Shown here in pieces: positions 46,712 through 55,840 of a stretch of DNA of 64,000 bases; position 1 is the stretch's first letter; the number at the start of each line of letters is the position of its first letter. Below the pieces are notes generated by a model. That model had not been told where the DNA came from and ran no database searches. It was given only the letters and a program-made list of their open reading frames with translations. The stretch spans positions 62,001 to 126,000 of the forward strand of contig JAZHEJ010000039.1 in assembly GCA_036679665.1 (NCBI GenBank), given 5' to 3'. The DNA is from Tethybacter castelli (lineage in GTDB: Bacteria; Pseudomonadota; Gammaproteobacteria; Tethybacterales; Tethybacteraceae). Made by a program: the position numbers and the translations under genes.

Positions 46712-47596
46712 CTAATTACCGAACTGGTCCCCGAACTGGTCTTCAAAATAACGCAAAAAGTCGGAGTCGGCATCGAGAACAAGAAAATCATTATTTTGGC
46801 CAAATGCGTTGGTATAAGCATTTAGGCTTCGATAAAATGCATAAAACTCCGGGTGTTGACCGTAAGCTTGCGCATAAATTCTTGATGCTTCCGCATCACC
46901 GGATCCTTTAATAATATCCGCTTCGCGACGTGCGTCAGCGATAATGACGGTCCGTTCCCGATCTGCTACCGCGCGAATCTTCTCTTTTTCAGCATCTCCC
47001 GTAGAGCGGCGCTCGTTTGCTACTCGCCGCCGTTCTTCGATCATGTTGCGATAAACGTTTTCTGATACCTGTTGCGGCAATTCAACACGCTTGATACGTA
47101 CGTCAAGAACCGCAATTCCCAATTCCTCAGCAGTTGCCGTAGCACGGTCGCGCACGGTTTCCATTACCAAATTGCGCTCGCCGGAAACCATATCTTTAAC
47201 CGTGCGCTTGCCTATTTCATCACGCAGATTGCGGTTGATGATTTGGAGCAATCTTACTTGAGCCAGGTTCTCCTCGGCGCGGACGCTGTTGTAGTATTGC
47301 TTAGGATCGCGGATCCGCCACTTGATAAACGAATCTACAAGCAAGTTCTCTTTCTCGGTCGTAATGAAGCGGTCGGCATCAACCGTATCGATAGTCAAAA
47401 TTCGCGAATCAAGATAGAGCAAAGTTTGCCAAGGATACTTGAAATATAAACCGGGCTCGGATCTGACTGAGACGATTTCACCAAATTGTAAAATCACCGC
47501 ATGTTGCCATGGATAGACAGTCATTACTGAACGTACAATCAGCACTAGCAACACCGCTATGCCAAACAGACCAATAACTAATCGTTGGGTGTTCAT
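46712..47596 (-). CDS. hflC: HflC, SPFH-domain regulator of FtsH
   Basis: Partner of HflK in the periplasm-facing complex that surrounds FtsH protease. One N-terminal membrane anchor (about residues 6-26), then the SPFH/band-7 domain (YPWQHAVILQFGEIVSV ... LDVRIKRVELPQQVSENVY) and a helical region rich in Arg, Glu and Ala (about 180-240). The tail ends FEDQFGDQFGN. 294 residues, normal. It follows hflK by 4 bases. Confidence 0.95.
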   Translation of the reverse strand: MNTQRLVIGLFGIAVLLVLIVRSVMTVYPWQHAVILQFGEIVSVRSEPGLYFKYPWQTLLYLDSRILTIDTVDADRFITTEKENLLVDSFIKWRIRDPKQYYNSVRAEENLAQVRLLQIINRNLRDEIGKRTVKDMVSGERNLVMETVRDRATATAEELGIAVLDVRIKRVELPQQVSENVYRNMIEERRRVANERRSTGDAEKEKIRAVADRERTVIIADARREADIIKGSGDAEASRIYAQAYGQHPEFYAFYRSLNAYTNAFGQNNDFLVLDADSDFLRYFEDQFGDQFGN

Positions 47597-47600
47597 TTGC

Positions 47601-48794
47601 TTAGTTGTTTAACCTGTTGCGTACTTCATTGCGAATTTCTTCTAAAGATAAGCGACTGGTAGCAGGTTCAGCCGAGTCCAAAGGAACATTTAAGGTGATG
47701 TCTGAGTTCGCGGGCCGGTTGAGGCTGCGATTTTCCAATAAGCGATCTAAAGGAAGATAAATCAGGCTTTGCGAACCTTCGCTTTGGTCAACAATTATCT
47801 TGTTGGTATTGGCAAGAACCCCTTCAAGCGCATCAAGATAAAGGCGCTGGCGAGTAACTTGCGGCGCTTGGTCATATTCGACCACCAACTGATTAAAGCG
47901 CTCAGCCGAGCCTTCTGCGATCGCAATTCGGCTCCGCCTGTAAGCTTCAGCTTCTTCCAAGATACGTGAACTTTGTCCGCGCGCCTGAGGAACCACGTTG
48001 TTCGCATAAGCTTCACCTTCATTAATTTTCCGTTCACGATCCTGACGAGCGCGGATCGCGTCCTCAAAAGCGTTTTGTACCTGATCCGGGGGCTGGACGT
48101 TCTGAATTGCCACCTGCTGAATAAAAATACCGGTTTGGTAGCGATCAAGAATGTCCTGCATCAAAGTCAATGTCGCGCTGGCAATTTCTTCGCGGCCTTC
48201 GTAAAGAACAAAATCAATTCTGCTCCGGCCGACTACTTCACGCATCGCCGTTTCAGCCACCTGCAAGACGGCTTCGTCAGGATTGCGATTATTGTACAAA
48301 AATGCCTCAGGATCTTTGAGCAGATACTGTACCGCGAACTGTAGATCGATAATATTGAGGTTTTCGGTAAGCATCAAAGATTCACGCGCCACCTTATTGC
48401 GTTGTCCGCCGCGATAGCCTATTTCGATCGTACGCACTCCGGTAAGATTGACGATTCGGTAGTCTTCAATAAAAGGAAATACCCAACGCAACCCGGGCTG
48501 GCTTACGCTGAGCGGTTTACCAAATCTGAAGGTGACCGCGCGTTCGGATTGATCCACGGTATAAAAGCCGGTTAACAAAGAGCCGCCAACAATAACGGTA
48601 CAAACTAGCAAAACTAAAACGGTCAATGACACCGCTGGCACACCCGAGCCTTTGCCTGGGCCGCCGCCACCGTTTTCGCGAAATGCTTTCATTGACGGAC
48701 TGGGCTTACGCAACTTGTTTATAAACTGCTTAAGCATTTCGTCCAAGTCAGGTGGACTACTTTGTTGAAATATTAAACCGATTAAAAAGCTCAT
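47601..48794 (-). CDS. hflK: HflK, SPFH-domain regulator of FtsH
   Basis: Forms the HflKC complex with the next gene. The N-terminal cytoplasmic part contains SSPPDLDEMLKQFINKL and a Gly-rich stretch, then one membrane segment (about residues 55-76), the SPFH domain (VDQSERAVTFRFGKPLS ... VAIQNVQPPDQVQNAFED) and an Ala/Glu/Arg helix. The N-terminal Gly/Asn-rich part is shorter than in E. coli. Start at 48794 is the only ATG after the in-frame stop; 397 residues. Confidence 0.95.
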   Translation of the reverse strand: MSFLIGLIFQQSSPPDLDEMLKQFINKLRKPSPSMKAFRENGGGGPGKGSGVPAVSLTVLVLLVCTVIVGGSLLTGFYTVDQSERAVTFRFGKPLSVSQPGLRWVFPFIEDYRIVNLTGVRTIEIGYRGGQRNKVARESLMLTENLNIIDLQFAVQYLLKDPEAFLYNNRNPDEAVLQVAETAMREVVGRSRIDFVLYEGREEIASATLTLMQDILDRYQTGIFIQQVAIQNVQPPDQVQNAFEDAIRARQDRERKINEGEAYANNVVPQARGQSSRILEEAEAYRRSRIAIAEGSAERFNQLVVEYDQAPQVTRQRLYLDALEGVLANTNKIIVDQSEGSQSLIYLPLDRLLENRSLNRPANSDITLNVPLDSAEPATSRLSLEEIRNEVRNRLNN

Positions 48795-48806
48795 TTGAGC
48801 AATGTG

Positions 48807-49943
48807 TTAATGATGGCAGACGGGAACCAACCAGTTGTGAACGCGATGTAAGGAAAAATATTGACTCAAATGAGTGCGTAGTTCGGATACACCGTATCCG
48901 CTACGCGCTGAAATATTGACAGTCCCAATTTTACCGCAAGGAAAGTCAAGTAGTGTCGATTTGCCCAAGTCGGCTTTATTGCATATCAGTAACTGAGGAA
49001 TATCCTGTGCGCCGATCGTAGCCAGGGTCTGCTCTACGGTATCAAGTTTGTCGGCACATTCAGGATCACTGCCGTCAACCACAATGGCAATCAAATCGGC
49101 AACTGTCGCCTCATGCAATGTCGACCGAAACGACGTAACCAGCTCATGCGGTAAATTACGAATAAAACCCACCGTGTCTGAAATAACCGCAAACTGACCG
49201 GTATCCAAAAACATGCGTCGCGACGTGGTCGATAGCGTTTCAAACACCTGGGCTGAAGCTTTTACTTTCGCTCGGGTAAGCCGTGCGAATAAAGTGGACT
49301 TTCCGGCATTCGTGTAACCGACGATGGCGATAGTGGGAATCTTGGATTGCCGCCGCTCAGCGATCCGCTTGGTATGTTTGACAAGTTTATCAAGCTTATT
49401 ACGCAATGTATTTATTTTTCTTGCGGATTCTCGACGGTCAATCTCGAGTTGGCGCTCCCCCGGTCCGCCTGTTGCGCCAAGCGCGCCGCGCTGACGTTCA
49501 AGATGTTGCCAAGCGCCTTTAAGTTTCGAGCGACGATATATTTCTTGGGCCAGTTCGACCTGAAGCTTACTGGTAGCGGTAATAGCGCGTCGGGCAAAAA
49601 TCTCAAGTATCAAGCCTGAATAATCTTTGAGTTCGCAACCTAGATCATTGACTAGTGTAGTATGTTGTCCGTCGCCCAAAGTATGATCAATAAGCAAGGT
49701 TTCTGCCTGTTGCGCGGAAAGTTGTTGTTTGATCTGGGCGAGTTTGCCTTTACCGATAAAAGTGTGCGAATTTGGTTTGTTCAACTTTGCGGTAATAAGC
49801 TCCACAATTTCGTATCCTGCGGAACGGGCTAACGAGCAGTGTTCATCCTGGCGGCTGGCATAACCTAGATCTTGTCCGAGGCGAACGCTCAGAATTACGG
49901 CCCGTTTAGTAAGGTGGCGTTGCGACGGTTCTTTGAAAGGCAA
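48807..49943 (-). CDS. hflX: GTPase HflX
   Basis: Ribosome-associated GTPase that splits stalled or stressed ribosomes. N-terminal domain with TFIGKGKLAQIKQQL, the Gly-rich linker RGALGATGGPGERQLEIDRR, and the G domain GYTNAGKSTLFARL, DTVGFIRNLPHELV and LICNKADL. 378 residues, somewhat short at the C terminus compared with E. coli (426). hfq, which usually precedes hflX in gammaproteobacteria, is replaced here by der, 11 bases upstream. Confidence 0.95.
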   Translation of the reverse strand: MPFKEPSQRHLTKRAVILSVRLGQDLGYASRQDEHCSLARSAGYEIVELITAKLNKPNSHTFIGKGKLAQIKQQLSAQQAETLLIDHTLGDGQHTTLVNDLGCELKDYSGLILEIFARRAITATSKLQVELAQEIYRRSKLKGAWQHLERQRGALGATGGPGERQLEIDRRESARKINTLRNKLDKLVKHTKRIAERRQSKIPTIAIVGYTNAGKSTLFARLTRAKVKASAQVFETLSTTSRRMFLDTGQFAVISDTVGFIRNLPHELVTSFRSTLHEATVADLIAIVVDGSDPECADKLDTVEQTLATIGAQDIPQLLICNKADLGKSTLLDFPCGKIGTVNISARSGYGVSELRTHLSQYFSLHRVHNWLVPVCHH

Positions 49944-49954
49944 GATAATTTATT

Positions 49955-51283
49955 TTATGTGAAGCGAGCGGGTTTGCCTGAACTTTCCTTAAAACGTATG
50001 TGGAGCGGAGCTCCGGAAAAACCAAGGCTTGCAGTGAATCTACGCGTCAGATAGCGTTGATATGGTTCTTTGATCAGATCAACATGGCGGCCATGAATAA
50101 CGATTAAGATAGGATTATTACCCGCTTGATGCGCATAACGCAGGCTTGGACGTTTGCCATGGCTACGCGGGGGCTCAATCTCGCTGACCGCACGGCGCAA
50201 AATTTTGGTTATTTGTTTAGGCGTGTTGCGTTGATTGGCAAGTTCAAGCGACTTCAGCGCGGTATTGAGTACCCGGCGGCGCGAAAACTGCCTTCCGGCG
50301 GCGCTGACTGTCATCAGCTGGGCAAATTCCATGTAAGGTAACGCCAAACGAGCCTGCCTAACTACCATATTACGCTTTTCCTTGGGAACGAGATCAATTT
50401 TATTGAGCAGAATCAAAGTTGCCTTGCCATAGCCGCAGATAAGCTTGGCCAGTTGCTGATCTTGGTGCACCACTCCTTCACTAGCATCAGCCATAAAAAT
50501 CACGATGCCAGCCCGTTTGACATTGTTTCTGGCCTGTATTCCGCCTTGCTTTTCCAAAAACTCACGGGCATTGGCCCGCCGTCGCAACCCTGATGTATCT
50601 ATCAATACCAGTTTGCGCTGCTCATATTCAAATTCAGTGTCGACGCTATCGACCGTGGTGCCAGGTTGATCCGCAACCAGCATTCTTTGCTTACCAAGTA
50701 TGCGGTTGACAAAAGTGGATTTACCGACGTTGGGCCTACCAAACAGTGCGATCTTAATCGGCGGTGCGACCGCTTCATTTTCTGTTACGTCTTCACCCAG
50801 ATTTTCAAGCAAGTTGCGCAAAGCGGAAATCCCAATTCCATGCACAGCGGAAATAACTTGCCAGTTGGAAAAGCCCAGCGGCTGAAATTCTGTTATCGCT
50901 TCAGCTACGGAAAGATTCTCCGCCTTATTAATTAAGAGCATGATTTTTTCTTTGGCCAAGGTTTTGCGTAATTGCTTTGCAAGCAACTGATCGTCAGGAA
51001 GCAAGCCCGCCTTGCCATCCACCACGAACAACACCAATTGCGATTCGCTAATCTTCTCAACGCTGCGTTGCCAAGCCCTCGAGCTGATTTTTCCATTCAA
51101 TTCATGTTCCATACCGGCAGTATCCACCAGTACCAGATCAGCGTTCGGTAGCTTGGAGCTTAGCCAATCGCGGGTAACTCCCGGTTGATTGTGCACCAGA
51201 GCCCGCCCGCGGGAACATAGTAAATTGAACAGCGTCGATTTACCGACATTCGCCCTGCCGCAAATCACTACCGACGGTGACAT
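49955..51283 (-). CDS. der: Ribosome biogenesis GTPase Der (EngA)
   Basis: Double-GTPase protein for 50S assembly. First G domain P-loop GRANVGKST (residues 8-16) with DTAGMEHE; second P-loop GRPNVGKST (about 185) with DTSGLRRRA and LLNKIDLV; and a C-terminal KH-like domain (about 350-442) with PSLRYAHQAGNNPI. The first DTAG loop is followed by few residues of the usual switch. 442 residues, normal. It follows bamB by one base, the standard bamB-der order. Confidence 0.96.
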   Translation of the reverse strand: MSPSVVICGRANVGKSTLFNLLCSRGRALVHNQPGVTRDWLSSKLPNADLVLVDTAGMEHELNGKISSRAWQRSVEKISESQLVLFVVDGKAGLLPDDQLLAKQLRKTLAKEKIMLLINKAENLSVAEAITEFQPLGFSNWQVISAVHGIGISALRNLLENLGEDVTENEAVAPPIKIALFGRPNVGKSTFVNRILGKQRMLVADQPGTTVDSVDTEFEYEQRKLVLIDTSGLRRRANAREFLEKQGGIQARNNVKRAGIVIFMADASEGVVHQDQQLAKLICGYGKATLILLNKIDLVPKEKRNMVVRQARLALPYMEFAQLMTVSAAGRQFSRRRVLNTALKSLELANQRNTPKQITKILRRAVSEIEPPRSHGKRPSLRYAHQAGNNPILIVIHGRHVDLIKEPYQRYLTRRFTASLGFSGAPLHIRFKESSGKPARFT

Positions 51284-51284
51284 A

Positions 51285-52409
51285 TTAGGCGTTTAGCCGA
51301 AGCCCGTATAACCTGCCAGCAGAAGTAAGAACGACAACTAGATTGGCAACGGAACGCATATCGGTGATGCTTCCATTTAGCCTAATTCCGCCAACTCGAT
51401 TACCGGTATCCGCGTCGTAAAGTGAAATACCGCTAAACCCGTCTTCGACAACAACAACTTCGGTTTGCGTCAGTAACAAAGGAGAACGTTGCGCACTTAC
51501 TGCGTCGGTGTGCCACAGCCGCGTACCGTCGGCAACGCTAAGCGCGTTTAAGCCTCCCGCGTCATCAATCAAAAAAATGGCAGCTGAGTTATTTGTCAGC
51601 GTCCCGCCGGAAGAAAAACTATCTATCCACAAAAGGTCGCCGTTGACGCTGGAAAAACAACCGAGCTTACCTCCGAAAGCGGATGCGCAAACTGTGTCGC
51701 CTATCTTAGTTGGGCCGCTGATTGCGGAAAGGTTACTGGTTACGTCAGGCGATCGGGTGTCGAACAATCGTGTTTGCCAACGCACAAATCCGTCAATCAC
51801 ATCGACAGCGTAAAGGCTGCCTTCAGGCTGGCCAAAGTAAATTGTGTTGCCGTCCACAATGGTTTTAAAACGGCTTGCAAAACGAAATTCATTAGTTGGA
51901 AGAGTAATACGCCATAGTTCGTCCCCACTGATGTTTGCGTAGGCAACAACCGTGCCGTCAGCAAAAAACAGCAGCACGGTGTTATTTACCGACTGTGGCG
52001 CAGCGATGACAAATCCAGGCAGTTGCGCCCGCCAGCTAGGCGCTCCGCTTTGCAACTCCAAGCCCACCGCTTCAATACTATCGGTGATGCCGATATAACG
52101 CTCGTCGGTACACGCTCCGCCACCTCGTAATGAGATATCGCTATTGATCTGCGAAGTTGTTTCGCCGGTTGTCGAATTGATTAAGTAGATTTGTCCGTCG
52201 CGATTGGCAATGCAGATGTTCCGCTCGATTTGTTGCAACTCGAACCCGGCGGATATATTACCCAGATTTTTCTCCCAAACAATTTCCACGCCTTGATCTT
52301 GCCAGCCAGAGTTAAAGTTTTCGCCAAAAGGCTGTACTTTGGTGCAGCTGTATAACATCAAGCAAAGGCCTAGCCCGACTAATGTTGTCAAAAATTTATT
52401 GCGTATCAT
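51285..52409 (-). CDS. bamB: Outer-membrane assembly lipoprotein BamB
   Basis: Beta-propeller lipoprotein of the BAM complex that inserts outer-membrane proteins. Lipoprotein signal LVGLGLCLMLYSC with lipidated Cys22, then repeating propeller blades, for example DGQIYLINSTTGE, DGTVVAYANISGDELW, EGSLYAVDVIDGFVRW and GGKLGCFSSVNGDLLW. 374 residues, normal. Its maturation would need Lgt (18.2 kb) and sorting LolA (7 kb). The start overlaps yfgM by 14 bases. Confidence 0.93.
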   Translation of the reverse strand: MIRNKFLTTLVGLGLCLMLYSCTKVQPFGENFNSGWQDQGVEIVWEKNLGNISAGFELQQIERNICIANRDGQIYLINSTTGETTSQINSDISLRGGGACTDERYIGITDSIEAVGLELQSGAPSWRAQLPGFVIAAPQSVNNTVLLFFADGTVVAYANISGDELWRITLPTNEFRFASRFKTIVDGNTIYFGQPEGSLYAVDVIDGFVRWQTRLFDTRSPDVTSNLSAISGPTKIGDTVCASAFGGKLGCFSSVNGDLLWIDSFSSGGTLTNNSAAIFLIDDAGGLNALSVADGTRLWHTDAVSAQRSPLLLTQTEVVVVEDGFSGISLYDADTGNRVGGIRLNGSITDMRSVANLVVVLTSAGRLYGLRLNA

Positions 52410-53073
52410 TTTGCTCTTGCAGTAACAAAGAATGAACTAGTGCGAGTTTTTCTTCTAGCAGGTTGCTGTAGCGAATATTGCCGGTGCTTTGAGCCGCGCT
52501 CAGCGCGGTCTGGTACGAAGCTTGGGAGCTGAGCAATTTTTCTTCGACCAGCGCAATGTCACCTAACAACGAATTTAATACCACCCCGACATGCGCAACC
52601 CTTTGTTCCACACTGATTAGGGTGTTGCGAGCATCTTGGGTTTTATTCTGGGCAAGTTGCACTTTAGCCAGTCTGATCCGCGCCATATCTCGAATAACCG
52701 ACTGTTTAGCCAAATCGATTACGCTCATGTACAGTTGTTCGGATTGTTCGTATTGTTGGTTCTCAAAATGGCCCGCCGCCATTGATAATGTGACAAAGAC
52801 GATTTGTGCTTCACTACCGCGGGATCGGATTATCTCGAAGTTTTGGCTCGCCTGTTCATACTCGCTGTCATCTAAAGCCTGATTGATATTGAAATAAGCT
52901 TGACTTACGGCTTTGTCGCGCGCGTCAGTGGTAGAGACGTAGATGCGATGTCCTCCCAGACCACCGATCAGCAAAACCAGGATGCTGATAACAGCAACGA
53001 CCACCTGTTTGCGATATTTGGCAGGTATAAACGAAGTTGTCATCAACAGTGCGGTATTCATGTTACGAATCAT
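52396..53073 (-). CDS. yfgM: YfgM-like TPR membrane protein
   Basis: Inner-membrane protein with a periplasmic tetratricopeptide domain. In E. coli YfgM partners the chaperone PpiD at the Sec translocon. One membrane segment (about residues 24-42, VVVAVISILVLLIGGLGG), then helical repeats with AYFNINQALDDSEYEQAS, AAGHFENQQYEQSEQLY and ARIRLAKVQLAQNKTQDA. 225 residues. The start at 53073 overlaps hisS by 11 bases; ATGs at 53061 and 53043 are possible alternatives. Sequence match is moderate, but the hisS-yfgM-bamB-der position is diagnostic. Confidence 0.85.
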   Translation of the reverse strand: MIRNMNTALLMTTSFIPAKYRKQVVVAVISILVLLIGGLGGHRIYVSTTDARDKAVSQAYFNINQALDDSEYEQASQNFEIIRSRGSEAQIVFVTLSMAAGHFENQQYEQSEQLYMSVIDLAKQSVIRDMARIRLAKVQLAQNKTQDARNTLISVEQRVAHVGVVLNSLLGDIALVEEKLLSSQASYQTALSAAQSTGNIRYSNLLEEKLALVHSLLLQEQNDTQ

Positions 53074-54346
53074 GGGGCTGGCCAGCCAGCGCCTGCTGGA
53101 AACTTATTGCCGGATTGTGCATCGAAATCGAAAAATGTTCCGATTTGTCAAGCAGTGGTTTTACCGTTGCGGTACCTGTCGTCACTTCTTGGGTTCCAAT
53201 GATTATCGCGTAGCTGGAGTAACTGGCATATGCGTGCTTTAGTATCTTGCGTATTGTACCCTTGCGCGGGTGCAAAAGCACGCTAAAACCCGCATCCCTA
53301 AACTGTTCGGCGATATTTAGCAATGCTCCGGTGGGCGCGCTAGAATCGGTGGCGGCAAGAAAAATATCCATACGTTGCGTTGCGTCGGTAATCCTAGCCA
53401 TCGGCAGGATGCGCTCTAATCCGGCCGCCACGCCGATTCCCGGGCATGAGTTGCCGCCAATCAATTCGAGCAGCCCGTCATAGCGCCCTCCTCCGGCGAT
53501 TGTGTTTTGCCGCCCTTCAATGGCAATGTTTTCCCACTCGAACACAGTCAAGTTATAGTAGTCAAGGCCACGCACCAACCAGCGATTTTCGATATAAGGA
53601 ACCGCGTTGTCAGCTAACAATTTGAGGACTTCTTCGTAGTGGCCGCGAGAAGTGTCGCCTATTTCGTCTTGCAATTGCGGGATACTACCCAAGAGTTTTT
53701 GAATCGCGTCGCTTTTGCTGTCGAGTACCCTAAGCGGATTAGAAACGATGCGTTGTTGATCCACTTCATCAAACTCGCCTTTGTGTTTGAGCAAAAATTG
53801 CTGCAGCTTGGTGCGATATGATGCACGTTCGCCAGCAGTGCCCAGATTGTTGATCTGAAGTCGTACCTGATCGGTAATGCCCAACCTTTGCCATATTCTC
53901 CAGCACAGCAGGATAATTTCGACATCGATGGCGGGAGATGATTCACCCAGGGCCTCGGCTCCAAACTGATGAAACTGGCGCTGACGTCCTTGTTGCGGGC
54001 GTTCATGCCGAAACATCGGCCCCATATACCAAACTCGCCGGGTGGCACCGCGTAACATACCGGCCGCAGCCAACGCGCGGACCACGCTCACCGTACCTTC
54101 CGGGCGAAGACATAACATGTCTTCGTTGCCGGGACTGCTGCGAAAGAGTTCCTTGCTAACAATATCCGTTTCTTCGCCCACCGGCCGCAAAAAAAGCTCT
54201 TCGTACTCCAAGATCGGAGTGCGAATTTGCGCGTAACCATACGCAGCGCAAACTTCGGCTACTATTTGTTCCAGCTTTATCCAGGCGGAAATATCCTGTG
54301 GTAGGATATCTTTCATCCCGCGAACGGTAGGAATAATTTTCGACAT
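53063..54346 (-). CDS. hisS: Histidyl-tRNA synthetase
   Basis: Class II synthetase charging tRNA-His. N-terminal VRGMKDILPQD; motif 1 region IRTPILEYEELFLRPVGEET; motif 2 FRHERPQQGRQRQFHQFGAE; the HisA loop RGLDYYNLTVFEW; motif 3 GGGRYDGL with GIGVAAGLERIL; and a C-terminal anticodon-binding domain. 427 residues, normal. First gene of the minus-strand run that continues through yfgM, bamB, der, hflX, hflK and hflC. Confidence 0.97.
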   Translation of the reverse strand: MSKIIPTVRGMKDILPQDISAWIKLEQIVAEVCAAYGYAQIRTPILEYEELFLRPVGEETDIVSKELFRSSPGNEDMLCLRPEGTVSVVRALAAAGMLRGATRRVWYMGPMFRHERPQQGRQRQFHQFGAEALGESSPAIDVEIILLCWRIWQRLGITDQVRLQINNLGTAGERASYRTKLQQFLLKHKGEFDEVDQQRIVSNPLRVLDSKSDAIQKLLGSIPQLQDEIGDTSRGHYEEVLKLLADNAVPYIENRWLVRGLDYYNLTVFEWENIAIEGRQNTIAGGGRYDGLLELIGGNSCPGIGVAAGLERILPMARITDATQRMDIFLAATDSSAPTGALLNIAEQFRDAGFSVLLHPRKGTIRKILKHAYASYSSYAIIIGTQEVTTGTATVKPLLDKSEHFSISMHNPAISFQQALAGQPHDS

Positions 54347-54533
54347 TGAATAAAGATTATAAGTTTGTTATCGCTAACCTAAGCAGGAATTTGTATACAT
54401 CAGATGCAATAGCGAAGATAATTGGATAAGCGAAACTGTTTGCCATTGCCAAAGGTGTCGATTTGGTTTTTCTAAAGCGCGACAATTATCAATTTAGTAC
54501 GATAAGCACTTTGAAATAAACAATTAGCTGCTG

Positions 54534-55328
54534 ATGAAACAGTATTTGGATTTATTGCGTAATGTGCTAGAACATGGAAATCGCCGCGAGGACCGGACCG
54601 GAACCGGGACCTTGGCATTGTTCGGAGAACAGTTGCGTTGTGACTTGGCCGCGGGTTTTCCGTTACTTACCACCAAAAAAATTCACACCAAATCAGTATG
54701 GCATGAGCTACTGTGGTTTTTGCGTGGCGACACCAATTTAGGCTATCTGCATAAACACCGGGTATCGATCTGGAATGAGTGGGCAGATGACGCGGGGAAT
54801 CTAGGTCCTATCTACGGCAAACAGTGGCGTAGCTGGCCGGATGCCAACGGCAAATGTCACGACCAGATCAAGAAACTGGTGAGCGATATAAAAAAATATC
54901 CTCATTCGCGCAGCCTGATTGTTTCAGCCTGGAATGTCGGCCAACTACAGGATATGCGTCTGTTGCCCTGTCACGTTTTATTCCAAGTTTGGGTTAACGA
55001 AAACAAGCTGAGCATGCAGGTTTATCAACGAAGCGCCGATCTGTTTTTGGGTGTACCGTTCAACATCGCTTCTTATTCATTATTACTGCACATGCTAGCT
55101 CAAGTTACCGATTTGCAAGTTGGTGAATTTGTCCACGTGTTAGGTGATGCGCACATTTACCTAAACCATTTAGAGCAGGCAAAATTGCAGCTTACGCGCC
55201 AGCCGACAAATCTGCCGCAAATTAAACTCAATCCGCAAGTAAAGGATATATTCGCGTTCACATACGACGATATCAAGATTGAAGGATATAGCCCTCAACC
55301 TAAGATATCCGCGCCTGTAGCGATCTGA
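54534..55328 (+). CDS. thyA: Thymidylate synthase
   Basis: Methylates dUMP to dTMP using methylene-tetrahydrofolate. N-terminal [29 protein letters not shown], catalytic Cys146 in [34 protein letters not shown] and the dUMP-binding [12 protein letters not shown] are all present. 264 residues, the same as E. coli. The 187-base gap before it separates it from the divergent hisS. folA follows, which regenerates the folate it oxidises. Confidence 0.98.
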   Translation: MKQYLDLLRNVLEHGNRREDRTGTGTLALFGEQLRCDLAAGFPLLTTKKIHTKSVWHELLWFLRGDTNLGYLHKHRVSIWNEWADDAGNLGPIYGKQWRSWPDANGKCHDQIKKLVSDIKKYPHSRSLIVSAWNVGQLQDMRLLPCHVLFQVWVNENKLSMQVYQRSADLFLGVPFNIASYSLLLHMLAQVTDLQVGEFVHVLGDAHIYLNHLEQAKLQLTRQPTNLPQIKLNPQVKDIFAFTYDDIKIEGYSPQPKISAPVAI

Positions 55329-55333
55329 CCGTG

Positions 55334-55840
55334 ATGCGTGTAAATATCATTGCCGCAGTAGCTGCCAACGGCGTTATCGGCTATCAAGGTCGACTCCCGT
55401 GGCAAAGCAAAGAAGACCTGCGGCACTTTGCTCAAACTACTCGTGACTCAACTTTAATCATGGGCCGTAAGACTTTCGAGTCGATTGGTAAGCCGCTTGC
55501 CGGCCGCACGACGATAGTCGTATCGCGTAATACCCGGCTGCAGCTACCCGGCTGCGAAATCCGCGCTAGTCTACCTGAGGCTTTGTCTGCCGCTAAAGAA
55601 TTAGGTAAACAGGATGTTTACATTGCGGGTGGAGGTGAAATTTACCGGCTGGCGCTAAACCACACTCATCGGATGATACTAAGCAAATTCATTGAGTTAT
55701 ATCCGAAAGGTGACACATATTTTCCATGGATAAATCCGGCTGAATGGCAACTGTCCAAAGTACAGCAAAGCCGTAGCGAACCTGCGTTTGTGATTGAGTA
55801 TCTTGAACGTATCACGCCTAAGTTAGACGCAACAGACTAG
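55334..55840 (+). CDS. folA: Dihydrofolate reductase
   Basis: Reduces dihydrofolate with NADPH. N-terminal IIAAVAANGVIGYQGRLPW, the acidic active-site residue in SKEDLRHFAQ, IMGRKTFESIGKPLAGRTTIV and the AGGGEIYRLAL motif are present. The frame begins GTG-ATG; I use ATG 55334 (MRVNIIAAV), 5 bases after thyA, giving 168 residues. The stop overlaps the convergent asd by 4 bases. Confidence 0.96.
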   Translation: MRVNIIAAVAANGVIGYQGRLPWQSKEDLRHFAQTTRDSTLIMGRKTFESIGKPLAGRTTIVVSRNTRLQLPGCEIRASLPEALSAAKELGKQDVYIAGGGEIYRLALNHTHRMILSKFIELYPKGDTYFPWINPAEWQLSKVQQSRSEPAFVIEYLERITPKLDATD

